From Pinisolibacter aquiterrae (GTDB lineage Bacteria; Pseudomonadota; Alphaproteobacteria; Rhizobiales; Ancalomicrobiaceae): DNA of 64,000 nt. The stretch spans positions 209,101-273,100 of the forward strand of contig NZ_JAFNIH010000035.1 of NCBI RefSeq assembly GCF_019160155.1, given 5' to 3'. Each line of letters begins with the position of its first letter. Positions within the stretch are counted from its first letter, which is position 1. The notes below the pieces were generated by a model, which saw only the letters and a list, made by a program, of their open reading frames with translations, was not told where the DNA came from and ran no database searches. Positions 25,327 through 33,750 of the stretch are shown in pieces. Both the position numbers and the translations under genes were made by a program.

Positions 25327-26076
25327 TCAGGCGCGCGGCGGCCAGAAGCGCGAGGCGGGATCGCCGACGAAGTCGATCGGGCCGGTGTGGGAGAGGCTGC
25401 CGAGCGTGTCGAGCCAGAGGGTGCCGCCGAGGGCGCGCCAGCGGCGGCAGAAGCCGAAGTCCTCGCTCAGATATTCGCCGGTGTCGGGATCGATCAGGCA
25501 TTCGAACAGGGCATGGGCCGCGCCGCCGCCGGCGCCGGAGGCGGTGTGGACGTGATCGCTGCGATAGGCGGTCTCGGGGTGAGCGGCGACCATTCTCTCC
25601 AGTACGGAGCGCTTCATCAGCATGAAGCCGGTGCCGCAATAGACGCCGGTGACGAAGCCGTCCCGCGTCGCCAGGGCCTCGCCGGTCTCGAACTGGCCGA
25701 CGTAGTGGAGGAGGGCGGTGCGCGGGTCCTCGGGGTGCTTCAGCGTCGCCGGCTGCTCCCAGCGCAGCGCCTTCAGCGGATACATGCCGGCGACGACGTC
25801 CGCGTCGAAGTCGAGCATTCGCTTCACCTGCTCCGGGCGGAAGCCGATGTCGGCATCGATGAACATCATGTGGGAGGCGGTCGATCCGCCGAGGAAATGC
25901 GCGACCAGCGTGTTGCGGCTGCGGGTGATCAGCGAGTCCTTGCCGAGCAGGTTCACGGAGACGTCGAACCCCATCTCCGGCGCGCTCCGGGTGAGATCGA
26001 GGACCGACAACATGTAGGCGGTCGTCACTTGACCGCCGTAGGCCGGGGTGGCGAGGTAGATCTCGGGGCGCGACAT
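25327..26076 (-). CDS. GT-A glycosyltransferase, flagellin-linked paralogue 3
   Basis: 249 residues from the ATG at 26076. Motifs match the pair at 19164 and 20023: PEIYLATPAYGGQVTTAYML, SRNTLVAHFL, HMMFIDADIGFRPEQV near residue 70 and SEDFGFCRRWRALGG near residue 200. A Gly/Ala/His-rich loop (HTASGAGGGAAHALFECL) is specific to this copy. It lies 37 bp before the flgN-like gene stop and points the same way, possibly read through from the flgI operon. It is the third member of the family within 7 kb, all around the flagellins. Confidence 0.75.
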   Translation of the reverse strand: MSRPEIYLATPAYGGQVTTAYMLSVLDLTRSAPEMGFDVSVNLLGKDSLITRSRNTLVAHFLGGSTASHMMFIDADIGFRPEQVKRMLDFDADVVAGMYPLKALRWEQPATLKHPEDPRTALLHYVGQFETGEALATRDGFVTGVYCGTGFMLMKRSVLERMVAAHPETAYRSDHVHTASGAGGGAAHALFECLIDPDTGEYLSEDFGFCRRWRALGGTLWLDTLGSLSHTGPIDFVGDPASRFWPPRA

Positions 26077-26113
26077 AGGGCGTCCTCGTGGATGGCGTCG
26101 AGTGGTGAGGCCG

Positions 26114-26608
26114 TCAACTGCGGCGATCGACGGCGATGCCGCGGGCGGCGAAGCGGGAGGAGGCGAGGGCGGCGGCGTCGCGGCCATAGGTGCGCGGCGC
26201 GGCCTGACGGCCGACGCTGGCGGAGACGTTGCGGACGATACCCTCGGCGACCTCGCGGGCGATGGCGAGCACGCCGAGATTGGCGCGGACCTTCTCGATC
26301 GCGGCGAGATGGTCGTCACGCATCCGGGAGAGACGCTCGGGGATCAGCCGCGAGATCGTCTCGAATTCGTTCTTCAGCCGCGTGCGGATCTGGAGATAGT
26401 GGCCGAGCTGGGCGTTCTTGCGGGTGATCACGTCGGTGGCGGCGAAGAGGCGCCCGGCGCGGACGAGCGCGGTCTCCTCCTCGATGGTCTCCATCAACGC
26501 CCCCATGGCGGCCTCGAACTCGGCGACGAAGGCGCGGGCCTCGTCGGCGGTGCGGATGGCGCGGTCACCCGCCTGGGCGGCCTGGATCAGGACGAGATCG
26601 GGGGTCAT
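26114..26608 (-). CDS. FlgN-like flagellar export chaperone
   Basis: 164 residues, almost entirely helical, with long amphipathic helices (VAEFEAAMGALMETIEEETALVRAGRL and KNAQLGHYLQIRTRLKNEFETI). Size, helix pattern and position behind flgJ match the alphaproteobacterial FlgN family, which escorts FlgK and FlgL to the export gate. There is no strict catalytic or binding motif, so the call depends on context. Its start overlaps the flgJ stop by 4 bp (ATGA), indicating translational coupling. Confidence 0.7.
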   Translation of the reverse strand: MTPDLVLIQAAQAGDRAIRTADEARAFVAEFEAAMGALMETIEEETALVRAGRLFAATDVITRKNAQLGHYLQIRTRLKNEFETISRLIPERLSRMRDDHLAAIEKVRANLGVLAIAREVAEGIVRNVSASVGRQAAPRTYGRDAAALASSRFAARGIAVDRRS

Positions 26609-26931
26609 GCGCGGGCGCCTTCCTGTACACCGAGGAGATCGCGATAGACCGAGTCGGCGATGCCCACGCCGCCGGCCTTGGAGATGGTTTGGGCATATTG
26701 ATCGACCAGCATGCCGCGCCAGGTCTCCTCGGCCTGTCCGCCGCCGAAGGGGGCCTCGGTGGAGAGGCCGGCGAACATCTGCTTGAGCATGGTGGCGAGA
26801 TAGACCTGTTCGAATTCGGTCGCCTGGGCGCGGGCCTTCTCCTCGCGGGTGGCGGTCTTGGGCAGGGTGGTGGGGACCTGATGCAGGGCCGGGGCGGAGA
26901 CCGCGAGGGAGAGGGTGGCGTCGTAACCCAT
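26605..26931 (-). CDS. flgJ: rod-binding protein FlgJ, N-terminal domain only
   Basis: 108 residues from an ATG at 26931 that overlaps the flgI stop (TGATG). The core (ATEFEQVYLATMLKQMFAGL, ETWRGMLVDQYAQTISKAGGVGIADSVYRDLL) is the rod-capping domain. The peptidoglycan-hydrolase domain found in enteric FlgJ is absent, as is usual in alphaproteobacteria where a separate enzyme supplies it. It is the middle gene of flgI-flgJ-flgN-like. Confidence 0.93.
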   Translation of the reverse strand: MGYDATLSLAVSAPALHQVPTTLPKTATREEKARAQATEFEQVYLATMLKQMFAGLSTEAPFGGGQAEETWRGMLVDQYAQTISKAGGVGIADSVYRDLLGVQEGARA

Positions 26932-28055
26932 CACATCACCTCGATTTCGGCCTGGAGGGCACCGGAGGCCTTGATCGCCTGGAGAATGGTGATCATGTCG
27001 CGCGGGCCGACGCCGAGCGCGTTGAGGCCGTCGACCAGTTCACGCAGCGAGACGGTCTGCTGGATGATGCCGAGCTTCTTCTTGTCCTGGGTGTCGACCG
27101 TGACCTGGGTGCGCGGCACCACCACGGTCTGGCCCTGGCCGAAGGGGTTGGGCTGGCTCACCTCGGGGATCTCGGAGACGGTGACGGTCAGATTGCCCTG
27201 GGCGACGGCGACGGTGGAGACGCGCACGTCCTGGCCCATGACGATGATGCCGGTCGCCTCGTCGATCACCACCTTGGCCGGCAGATCGGGCTCGACCGCC
27301 AGTTGCTCGATGTCGGTGATGAGGTCGACGATGTTGCCGTTGAACTTCGGCGGCAGGGTGAGGCGGACGGTCGAGGGATCGATCGGCTCGGCCGAGGGCA
27401 CGCCGATCAGATCGTTGATCGCCATGGCGATGCGGCGGGCGGTGGTGAAGTCGGGGTTGCGCAGGGCGAGACGCACGGTGCTCTGGGCGCCGAGCTTGAA
27501 CTCGACCTCGCGTTCGACCAGGGCGCCGTTGGCGATGCGGGCGGAGGTCGGAACGCCGCGCGTCACCGAGGCGGCGTCGCCCTTGGCGGTGAAGCCGCCG
27601 ACGGCGAGCGCGCCTTGGGCGATGGCGTAGGCCTCGCCGTCGGCGCCGATCAGCGGGGTCACCAGGAGGGTGCCGCCCTGGAGGCTCTTGGCGTCGCCGA
27701 GGGCGGAGATCGACACGTCGATGCGGGTGCCCTGGGTGGCGAAGGGGGGGAGATTGGCCGTCACCATCACGGCGGCGACGTTGGCGGTGCGCATCGAGGC
27801 GCCGCGGGTGTTGACGCCCATGCGTTCCAACATCGCCTGCAGCGACTGTTTGGTGAAGGGCGCGTTGTTGAGGCTGTCGCCGGTGCCGGCGAGACCCACG
27901 ACGATGCCGTAGCCGACGAGTTGGTTCTCGCGGACGCCCTCGATCGAGGCGAGGTCCTTGATGCGCGAGGCGGCGGCCAAGCTCTCGGCCGTGGGGCCGA
28001 AGGCGAAGGCGGCGACCAGGACCGCGCGGACGAGGGTACGGCTGTAGCTGAACAT
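26931..28055 (-). CDS. flgI: flagellar P-ring protein FlgI
   Basis: 374 residues from the ATG at 28055, 9 bases behind GGGGAGA. A signal peptide ends near residue 29 (AESLAAASRIKDL), giving a periplasmic protein. The signature is SIEGVRENQLVGYGIVVGLAGTGD, and TNRGASMRTANVAAVMVTANLPPFA-like and DGLNALGVGPRDMITILQAIKASGAL segments follow, typical of the P-ring. It is the first gene of its operon and is preceded by a sigma-54 site at 28090. It is divergent from fliX. Confidence 0.96.
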   Translation of the reverse strand: MFSYSRTLVRAVLVAAFAFGPTAESLAAASRIKDLASIEGVRENQLVGYGIVVGLAGTGDSLNNAPFTKQSLQAMLERMGVNTRGASMRTANVAAVMVTANLPPFATQGTRIDVSISALGDAKSLQGGTLLVTPLIGADGEAYAIAQGALAVGGFTAKGDAASVTRGVPTSARIANGALVEREVEFKLGAQSTVRLALRNPDFTTARRIAMAINDLIGVPSAEPIDPSTVRLTLPPKFNGNIVDLITDIEQLAVEPDLPAKVVIDEATGIIVMGQDVRVSTVAVAQGNLTVTVSEIPEVSQPNPFGQGQTVVVPRTQVTVDTQDKKKLGIIQQTVSLRELVDGLNALGVGPRDMITILQAIKASGALQAEIEVM

Positions 28056-28089
28056 CGATGGAGATCTCCCCAAATCTCGCGTCTTCATC

Positions 28090-28105
28090 TGCGAAGGCCG
28101 TGCCA
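28090..28105 (-). promoter_or_regulatory. sigma-54 promoter of the flgI operon
   Basis: Minus-strand TGGCAC-GGCCT-TCGCA keeps the invariant GG-N10-GC of -24/-12 promoters, with one substitution in the -12 element. The start of transcription should be near 28078, about 23 bases before the FlgI ATG. Confidence 0.7.
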
Positions 28106-28278
28106 GATCGAGGGGCTCGCGCGCCGTCCCGCCAAGTCGCTGAAACGAAAGGCCGACCGCCGCGCGGGCGGGATCCGGCGGCGGCGGCGGGATCGCGCGA
28201 GGGGCAAATCGTGCCGATTCGTGCTAGACAGATGCGGTGACCCGTCGGCAAAACCTGCCGAGGGCGAGGAGGGGCGAC

Positions 28279-28710
28279 GTGGCGATCAGGATCGACGGAC
28301 CGGGACGGACGGGCGGGCTCCAGGGAACCGTGCCGGGGCGGCGGACCGAGGGCACCGGCGCGGCCTTCACGCTGCCCGATCAGGACGCGCCGTCCCGCGC
28401 GGCGGTGACGGGAGGTCCGGTCGGCGTCTCCGACGTCGCGAGCCTCCTGGCGCTCCAGGCGATCCCGAACGTCGACCCGCGCGAGAAGCGCCGCAAGGCG
28501 GTGCGTCATGGGCTCGATCTGCTCGACGTGCTCGAGGAGGTGAAGCTCGATCTGCTCGGCGGCGGCGTGCCGGTGGAGCGGCTGGAGCGGCTCGTCGCGC
28601 TTCTCGGTCGGCGCGAGCCGTCGGGCGAGGAGAAACTCGACGCTCTCGTCGCCGACATCGAGCTTCGGGCGCGCGTGGAGCTCGCCAAATACGGCCGCTT
28701 CCCCGATTGA
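28279..28710 (+). CDS. fliX: flagellar assembly regulator FliX
   Basis: 143 residues starting with GTG behind GAGGAGGGG. The N-terminal half is Gly/Arg-rich; the C-terminal half (DVASLLALQAI, REKRRKAVRHGLDLLDVLEEVKLDLLGG, LELRARVELAKYG-like ending) is the conserved helical FliX region. In Caulobacter FliX links basal-body completion to activity of the sigma-54 activator FlbD. It is divergent from flgI. Its presence agrees with the three sigma-54 promoters found in this window. Confidence 0.9.
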   Translation: MAIRIDGPGRTGGLQGTVPGRRTEGTGAAFTLPDQDAPSRAAVTGGPVGVSDVASLLALQAIPNVDPREKRRKAVRHGLDLLDVLEEVKLDLLGGGVPVERLERLVALLGRREPSGEEKLDALVADIELRARVELAKYGRFPD

Positions 28711-28914
28711 ACGGCCGATCGGGCGGCGTCCGGCCGGCCCGGCTCCTGGAATTTCTTGGGACCATTGGATATTCGTCGGCGTACTGCCGAGAATTTGTCC
28801 ACTTCCGGCACGCTTTCTACGTGACCTTTCCGTCTCGTCGTTGTATTGGGGCGCCGCGACGGCCGATCATGATCCATCGGCCGTGCCCGGACCAACGTGG
28901 ACCTGGAAGGGAGC

Positions 28915-29331
28915 ATGATGTCGGTCGTAGTCACTGATTATCGCCCGTCGGACGACGAACCCTTCATGAACGAACGCCAGCGCGAGTACTTCCGTAAGAA
29001 GTTGCTCGACTGGAAGGACGACATCCTGAAGGAATCGCGCGAGACGTTGCAGCATCTCGCCGACGAGAGTCAGAACCATCCGGATCTCGCCGATCGCGCC
29101 TCCTCGGAGACCGATCGCGCGATCGAACTCAGAGCCCGCGACCGTCAGCGCAAGCTGATCTCCAAGATCGACGCCGCCCTGAAGCGGCTCGAGGACGGCA
29201 GTTACGGCTATTGCGAGGAGACCGGCGAACCCATCTCGCTGAAGCGCCTCGACGCCCGCCCGATCGCCACGTTGTCGATCGAAGCGCAGGAGCGTCACGA
29301 GCGTCGCGAACGGGTCTATCGGGACGATTGA
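28915..29331 (+). CDS. dksA: DksA-type RNA polymerase-binding factor
   Basis: 138 residues; tandem ATGs at 28915 and 28918 are equally plausible starts behind GGAAGGGAG. The coiled-coil (FRKKLLDWKDDILKESRETLQHLADE) carries the secondary-channel tip, and the C-terminal YGYCEETGEPISLKRLDARP matches the zinc-finger region. Of the four zinc cysteines only the first remains; the others are Thr, Ser and Ala. Such DksA proteins work without zinc in known cases. It lies between fliX and flgH, a common place in alphaproteobacteria, and ends in a strong terminator. Confidence 0.93.
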   Translation: MMSVVVTDYRPSDDEPFMNERQREYFRKKLLDWKDDILKESRETLQHLADESQNHPDLADRASSETDRAIELRARDRQRKLISKIDAALKRLEDGSYGYCEETGEPISLKRLDARPIATLSIEAQERHERRERVYRDD

Positions 29332-29361
29332 GCCCGAGGCGATCTTCGTCATCGAAACGAG

Positions 29362-29407
29362 AGAGGCGCGGTTCCCGGGGAGAGGGGAGCCGCGCCTCTT
29401 CTTTTCG
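29362..29407 (+). terminator. rho-independent terminator after dksA
   Basis: AGAGGCGCGG (29362-29371) pairs with CCGCGCCTCT (29390-29399), with additional TTCCC/GGGGA pairing inside, and is followed by TCTTTTC. It ends dksA transcripts 31 bp after the stop. Confidence 0.85.
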
Positions 29408-29563
29408 TCGCCTCGCCGCGGATCTGGGGAGAACGGCGGGCGACGGATGGGCCTCTCGACACTCTCGTCCGGTCTCGGGGAGCGACCGGCGAGAGGGGGA
29501 CGTCGGGAGGCGGTTCCGGGGAGGGGATCGCGGATCGGGTGGGGAGGCCCGATCCGCGCGCGA

Positions 29564-30334
29564 TCAGAAGGGCATCAGCACGTCCATGACCTGGGTGCCG
29601 TAGCGGGCCTGTTGGACGTCGGTGATCTGGCCACGGCCGCCGTAGGAGATGCGAGCCTCGGCGATCTTGGCGCTCTCGATGGTGTTGTCGGAGGCGATGT
29701 CCTCGGGACGGACGACGCCGGCGACGATCAGCTCGCGGATCTCGTTGTTGACCCGGACCTCCTGGCGGCCCTCGATGACGAGGTTGCCGTTGGGCAGGAC
29801 CTGGGTGACGAGGGCGGCGACGTTGGTCGACAGGGTCTCGGAACGGTCGACCGAGCCGGTGCCGGTCTGCGAGGTCTTGGTGGAGTTGGCGACGAGGTCG
29901 GAGGAGGCCATGCCGGCCGGCAGCAGCACCTTGTCGATGACCGCGCCGGGGACGCCGCCGACCGAGGTCGAGTCGGTCTCGGTGCGCGAGCGGCCGCTCT
30001 CGTTGGCGATCTTGGCCTTGTCGGTGATGACCACGGCGACGGTCAGGATGTCGCCGATGCGGCGCGCGCGCTGATCCTTGAAGAAGGCGCGGCTGCCCTT
30101 CGACCACAGCGAGTTCGGGGCGTAGGCGGCCGGCTCGGGCGTCGGCATCGGCATCGACACCGGCCGATAGCCGGGCTGGGCGGTGGGGTCGTCGATGGCG
30201 GCGAGCTTGGGCGCCTTGCCGACGTTCTCCAGGCGATCGATCGTCGAGGAGCACCCGGCGAGGGCGACGGCGGCGATCAGGAGCAGAGAACCGCGACGGA
30301 GCGCCGAGGCACGGACGAGGGAGAGAGCGAGCAT
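29564..30334 (-). CDS. flgH: flagellar L-ring lipoprotein FlgH
   Basis: 256 residues from the ATG at 30334, overlapping the flgA stop (TGATG). A signal sequence ends in the lipobox VALAGC near residue 28. The L-ring signature follows: SLWSKGSRAFFKDQRARRIGDILTVAV, then VLPNGNLVIEGRQEVRVNNEIRELIVAGVVRPEDI. It forms the outer-membrane ring around the rod. It is the last gene of flgF-flgG-flgA-flgH. Confidence 0.96.
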   Translation of the reverse strand: MLALSLVRASALRRGSLLLIAAVALAGCSSTIDRLENVGKAPKLAAIDDPTAQPGYRPVSMPMPTPEPAAYAPNSLWSKGSRAFFKDQRARRIGDILTVAVVITDKAKIANESGRSRTETDSTSVGGVPGAVIDKVLLPAGMASSDLVANSTKTSQTGTGSVDRSETLSTNVAALVTQVLPNGNLVIEGRQEVRVNNEIRELIVAGVVRPEDIASDNTIESAKIAEARISYGGRGQITDVQQARYGTQVMDVLMPF

Positions 30335-31413
30335 CACTTGACGACCTTGCCGATGGAAGCCACGGCGGTGGCGGGGGCGGCGATCTCGACGAGACCGGGG
30401 CCGGCGACGGTGGCGTGTATCGTGCGTTTGGACTGGGGGTTGAGGACGGGGACCATGTCGCCGAGGGCGCCGGCCTGGAGGGCCTGGCCGCGCGCGGTGA
30501 CCTGGAGGGCGCGGGTGCGGAAGACGATGGTGACGGTTTCGCCGCGCGCGACGATCTGGGGGCGGGCGAAGTCGGCGGCGGCGACGGCCTGTCCGGCGCG
30601 GAGCGCGCAGCGGGCCTGACGGCCGACGATCTCGCTCGGATCGACGATCGAATGGAGCAGGCCGGAGCGGCTGCGGGGCTGGCGATCGACGCGGACGTCG
30701 TCGGCGGTGACGATGTCGCCGCGCGAGAGCGGGCGGTTCAAGACGGTGACGGCGGCGGTCTCGACCACCTGACCGCGCAGGTGGACGCGCTCGTTGCGTT
30801 CGCCCTGGTCGATCTGGACGAGGGCGTCGAAACGGCCGTTCATCGGGTTCAGCGACAGCGACACGATGCGGACCGGCACCTCGGCGCGGACGTCGGCGTG
30901 GCGCGGCTCGACCGGGGCATCGAAGACCACGTCGAGATCGTCGATCGAGACGTCGTCGGTGCGGCCGGGGCGGCGCAGCGCCTCGGTGGCGATCAGGCGG
31001 GCGATCTCGGTCGCCTCGACCGAGCGCGACAGGCGGGTGACGGAGATCTCGACGAGACCGTCGGCGCGGGCCGTGGCGAGGCCGGCGGCGCGGGCCATGT
31101 CGACCACGCGGGCGGCGGAGACGGGGCCGGTGGTGCCGAGATCGGGGGCCCGGAACAGCGGCCGGTCGGCGAGGGGGCCGGCGTCGTCGAAGAAGTCGCC
31201 GAGAGTGACGACGTCGCCGTTCACGCTCACCGAGGAGCGCAGCGTCGGCGCCTCGGCGCTGGCGGCCGGCGACGGGTCGATGATCGACAGCAGCAGGGTC
31301 GCGAGCAGGGCGAGGGTGGCGGCGCCGAGAAGTGTGCGGACCAGCCGCTCGCCGGCCTCGCCGGAACAGGAGAAGAGACAGGGGCGCGGGTCGCGCCGGG
31401 CCGAGTATTTCAT
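30334..31413 (-). CDS. flgA: P-ring assembly chaperone FlgA
   Basis: 359 residues from the ATG at 31413, 6 bases behind AGGAGG. An N-terminal hydrophobic segment near residues 28-45 (LLGAATLALLATLLLSII) targets it to the periplasm. Two SAF-like halves are seen, the second with NRPLSRGDIVTADDVRVDRQP and VRGETVTIVFRTRALQVTARGQALQ-type sequence. FlgA binds FlgI and helps it form the P ring. It is longer than enteric FlgA (about 220) because of the N-terminal region, as in other alphaproteobacteria. Confidence 0.93.
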   Translation of the reverse strand: MKYSARRDPRPCLFSCSGEAGERLVRTLLGAATLALLATLLLSIIDPSPAASAEAPTLRSSVSVNGDVVTLGDFFDDAGPLADRPLFRAPDLGTTGPVSAARVVDMARAAGLATARADGLVEISVTRLSRSVEATEIARLIATEALRRPGRTDDVSIDDLDVVFDAPVEPRHADVRAEVPVRIVSLSLNPMNGRFDALVQIDQGERNERVHLRGQVVETAAVTVLNRPLSRGDIVTADDVRVDRQPRSRSGLLHSIVDPSEIVGRQARCALRAGQAVAAADFARPQIVARGETVTIVFRTRALQVTARGQALQAGALGDMVPVLNPQSKRTIHATVAGPGLVEIAAPATAVASIGKVVK

Positions 31414-31424
31414 CACGGGCCTCC

Positions 31425-32210
31425 TCACTTCGGCGTCACCGAGGCCGACATCATTTCGTCGGCGGCGCGGATGACGCGCGAATTCATCTCGTAGGCGCGC
31501 TGGGCGGCGATCAGGTCGGAGATCTCGGAGACCGAGTTGACGTTGCCCTGTTCCAACTGGTTCTGGAGCAGGGTGCCGTAGCCCTCGTCGCCCGGATTGG
31601 CGGTCTGGGGGGCGCCGGAGGACGCGGTCTCGAGGAACAGGTTGTTGCCGATGGCGTCGAGGCCCGACTTGTTGACGAAGCGGGCGAGCTGGATCTGGCC
31701 GATGGTGGTGGGGGCGGTGGCGTTGCCGACGGTCACCTGGACCGAGCCCTGGGCGTTGATGGTGAGGCCGGTCGAGTTCTGCGGCACGGTGATGGTCGGA
31801 TCGAGCGTGTAGCCGTCGGCGGTGACGATGCGGCCCTGGCTGTCGAGCTCGAAGGAGCCGTCGCGGGTATAGGCGGTGCGGCCGTCGGGCATCAGCACGC
31901 GGAAGAAGCCCTCGCCGCGAATGGCGACGTCGGTCTCCTTCTCGGTCGAGGAGAGGGTCCCCTGCGACATGATGCGGGGCGTCGCGGCGGCGCGCACGCC
32001 GGACCCGATCTGGACGCCGGTCGGCAGGATGTTGCCGCTCTCCGAGGTCGAGGTGCCGACCCGGCGCATGTCCTGATAGAGCAGGTCCTGGAAGTCGACG
32101 CGCTGGCGCTTGAAGCCGGTGGTGCGCATGTTGGCGATGTTGTTGGAGATGAGTTCGACGTTCATCTCCTGGGCCAGCATGCCCGAGGCGGCGATGTGAA
32201 GAGCCTTCAT
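31425..32210 (-). CDS. flgG: distal rod protein FlgG
   Basis: 261 residues, standard length. N-terminal axial motif LHIAASGMLAQEMNVELISNNIANMRTTGFK, an internal FlgG-specific IRGEGFFRVLMPDGRTAYTRDG, and C-terminal EISDLIAAQRAYEMNSRVIRAADEMM. It polymerises to make the distal rod that passes through the L and P rings. The gene lies 14 bp after flgF and its stop is 9 bp before the flgA ATG. Confidence 0.96.
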   Translation of the reverse strand: MKALHIAASGMLAQEMNVELISNNIANMRTTGFKRQRVDFQDLLYQDMRRVGTSTSESGNILPTGVQIGSGVRAAATPRIMSQGTLSSTEKETDVAIRGEGFFRVLMPDGRTAYTRDGSFELDSQGRIVTADGYTLDPTITVPQNSTGLTINAQGSVQVTVGNATAPTTIGQIQLARFVNKSGLDAIGNNLFLETASSGAPQTANPGDEGYGTLLQNQLEQGNVNSVSEISDLIAAQRAYEMNSRVIRAADEMMSASVTPK

Positions 32211-32224
32211 GGTTCGTCCTCCCC

Positions 32225-32959
32225 TCAGGCGACCTGAGCCAGTTTTTCGATGGCGTTGCGGCGCAGTTCGTCGGCCTTGCCCATCCACGAGGCGACCGCC
32301 TCGTAGGAGCGGCCGACCTCGATCAGACGCGAGATCTGCTCGACGGCGCGCACGTTGGACTTCTCGAGCTGGCCCTGGACCAGGCGGGGGAGAGTGGCGG
32401 GCTGGGGGTTGGTGCCCTGAAAGAGAGTTTCGCCGACCTTCTTGAGCGAGCCCGCGTCGGCGAAGTCGACGACGCGGAGCTTGCCGCGAACGCCTTGCGA
32501 GGTGGAGATGGTGCCGTCGGCGGCGATCGACAGGCGGGTCTCGTTGGGCTGGAGAACCAGCGGGCCGCCTTCGGTGAGGACCGGGTTGCCGTCGCGGGTG
32601 ACGACGGTGCCGTCGGCGGCGATGGCGAAGGAGCCGTTGCGGGTGTAGCGCTCGCCCTGAGCGGTCTGCACCGCGAACCAGCCCTTGCCGTCGACGGCGA
32701 CGTCGAGATCGTTGCCGGTGGTGATCATCTGACCGGCCGAGAGGTCGTAGCGATTGGCGTCGTCGAGGACGAAGCTGATCGGACGGTCGGAGCCGCGAAA
32801 GTCGAGATCGGCGGCCGGGGCCATCCGCTGCTCCTTGGCGAGCAGCGCCTGGGCCTTGAAGCCGTTGGTCTCGACGTTGGCGACGTTGTTGGCGATCAGG
32901 TCGAGCTCGCGTCGCAGAACGATCTGCCTCGACAGGCCGACGAGTTGCGCATTTTCCAT
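32225..32959 (-). CDS. flgF: proximal rod protein FlgF
   Basis: 244 residues from the ATG at 32959. It has the rod/hook N-terminal motif (LVGLSRQIVLRRELDLIANNVANVETNGFK), a FlgF/FlgG-type centre (VAVDGKGWFAVQTAQGERYTRNG) and the C-terminal SRLIEVGRSYEAVASWMGKADE. It is the first gene of flgF-flgG-flgA-flgH and is read from a sigma-54 promoter 59 bp upstream of the ATG. It is divergent from fliL. Confidence 0.94.
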   Translation of the reverse strand: MENAQLVGLSRQIVLRRELDLIANNVANVETNGFKAQALLAKEQRMAPAADLDFRGSDRPISFVLDDANRYDLSAGQMITTGNDLDVAVDGKGWFAVQTAQGERYTRNGSFAIAADGTVVTRDGNPVLTEGGPLVLQPNETRLSIAADGTISTSQGVRGKLRVVDFADAGSLKKVGETLFQGTNPQPATLPRLVQGQLEKSNVRAVEQISRLIEVGRSYEAVASWMGKADELRRNAIEKLAQVA

Positions 32960-33017
32960 GTGGACTTCTCCCCAGCGACCGCGCCGGCTCCCCAGCCGAC
33001 ACGATCGGGAGAGGTGG

Positions 33018-33033
33018 TGCAGGGGGCGTGCCA
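33018..33033 (-). promoter_or_regulatory. sigma-54 promoter of the flgF operon
   Basis: Minus-strand TGGCAC-GCCCC-CTGCA keeps a perfect -24 element and the GG-N10-GC spacing, with C for T at the first base of the -12 block. The transcript should begin near 33006, about 46 bases before the FlgF ATG. Confidence 0.78.
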
Positions 33034-33154
33034 TATGGTTAACGTGCGCAAAATCAATGTCTTATGTCGACGACCGGCCGCTTCGGGGTGGGCAGTTCCT
33101 GCCGAGCGGCAAGTTCTTACGGCAGCGTTTACCGAGGTTTCGGAAGAGTTAAGA

Positions 33155-33169
33155 TTCACCACTCGTTAA
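33155..33169 (+). promoter_or_regulatory. CtrA-like box upstream of fliL
   Basis: TTCA-N7-TTAA, one mismatch from consensus, 57 bases before the fliL ATG; an extra TTAA lies at 33149. Spacing to the gene is like that of the flgB and flagellin copy 2 boxes. In Caulobacter fliL-fliM is a CtrA target. Confidence 0.5.
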
Positions 33170-33225
33170 CCATTCTCTCTTTAGATCTTCCGGGGGACGG
33201 ACTCGCGTCCGATCGGGGGAGAGGA

Positions 33226-33741
33226 ATGGCCAAGAAGCCCGCCAAGACGGAAGCTCCGGAGCCCGGCGCCGAAGGCACCGAGGGCGAGGCCGCGGGTGGC
33301 AAGAAGAAACTCTTCATCATGATCGGCGCCGGTGTGGCGCTTCTCGTGGTCCTCGGTGGCGCCGGCGCCTTCTTCATGGGAGCGTTCTCGGCGAAACCGA
33401 AGCCGGAGGACGCGGCCCAGCATCAGCCGGTCAAGACGGTGATGTACGTCGACCTGCCGGACATGACGGTCAATCTCTCGGCGGTCGATGGGCGCGCGAC
33501 CTATCTGAAGGTGAAGGTGTCGCTGGAAGTCTCCGACAAGGAGACGGTCGACAAGATCACCCCGGTGCTGCCCCGGGTCCTCGATGCCTTCCAGATCTAT
33601 CTGCGCGAGCTCCGGACGTCCGATCTCGACGGGTCGGCGGGGCTCTACCGGGTGAAGGAGGAATTGCAGCGGCGCATCAATTCGGCGATCGCGCCGGCGC
33701 ATGTGGATGCGGTGCTGTTCAAGGAAATTCTGGTCCAGTGA
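33226..33741 (+). CDS. fliL: basal-body associated protein FliL
   Basis: 171 residues from the ATG at 33226, directly behind GGGGGAGAGG. A charged N-terminus (MAKKPAKTEAPEPGAEG) leads to one transmembrane helix at about residues 29-50 (LFIMIGAGVALLVVLGGAGAF). The periplasmic domain has the FliL pattern YVDLPDMTVNLS, ATYLKVKVSLEV and LLRDFLIYLREL-like DAFQIYLRELRTSDL. FliL rings the stator units and supports torque. It is the first gene of fliL-fliM-DUF6468-motE. Confidence 0.93.
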   Translation: MAKKPAKTEAPEPGAEGTEGEAAGGKKKLFIMIGAGVALLVVLGGAGAFFMGAFSAKPKPEDAAQHQPVKTVMYVDLPDMTVNLSAVDGRATYLKVKVSLEVSDKETVDKITPVLPRVLDAFQIYLRELRTSDLDGSAGLYRVKEELQRRINSAIAPAHVDAVLFKEILVQ

Positions 33742-33750
33742 GGCTCGGCG

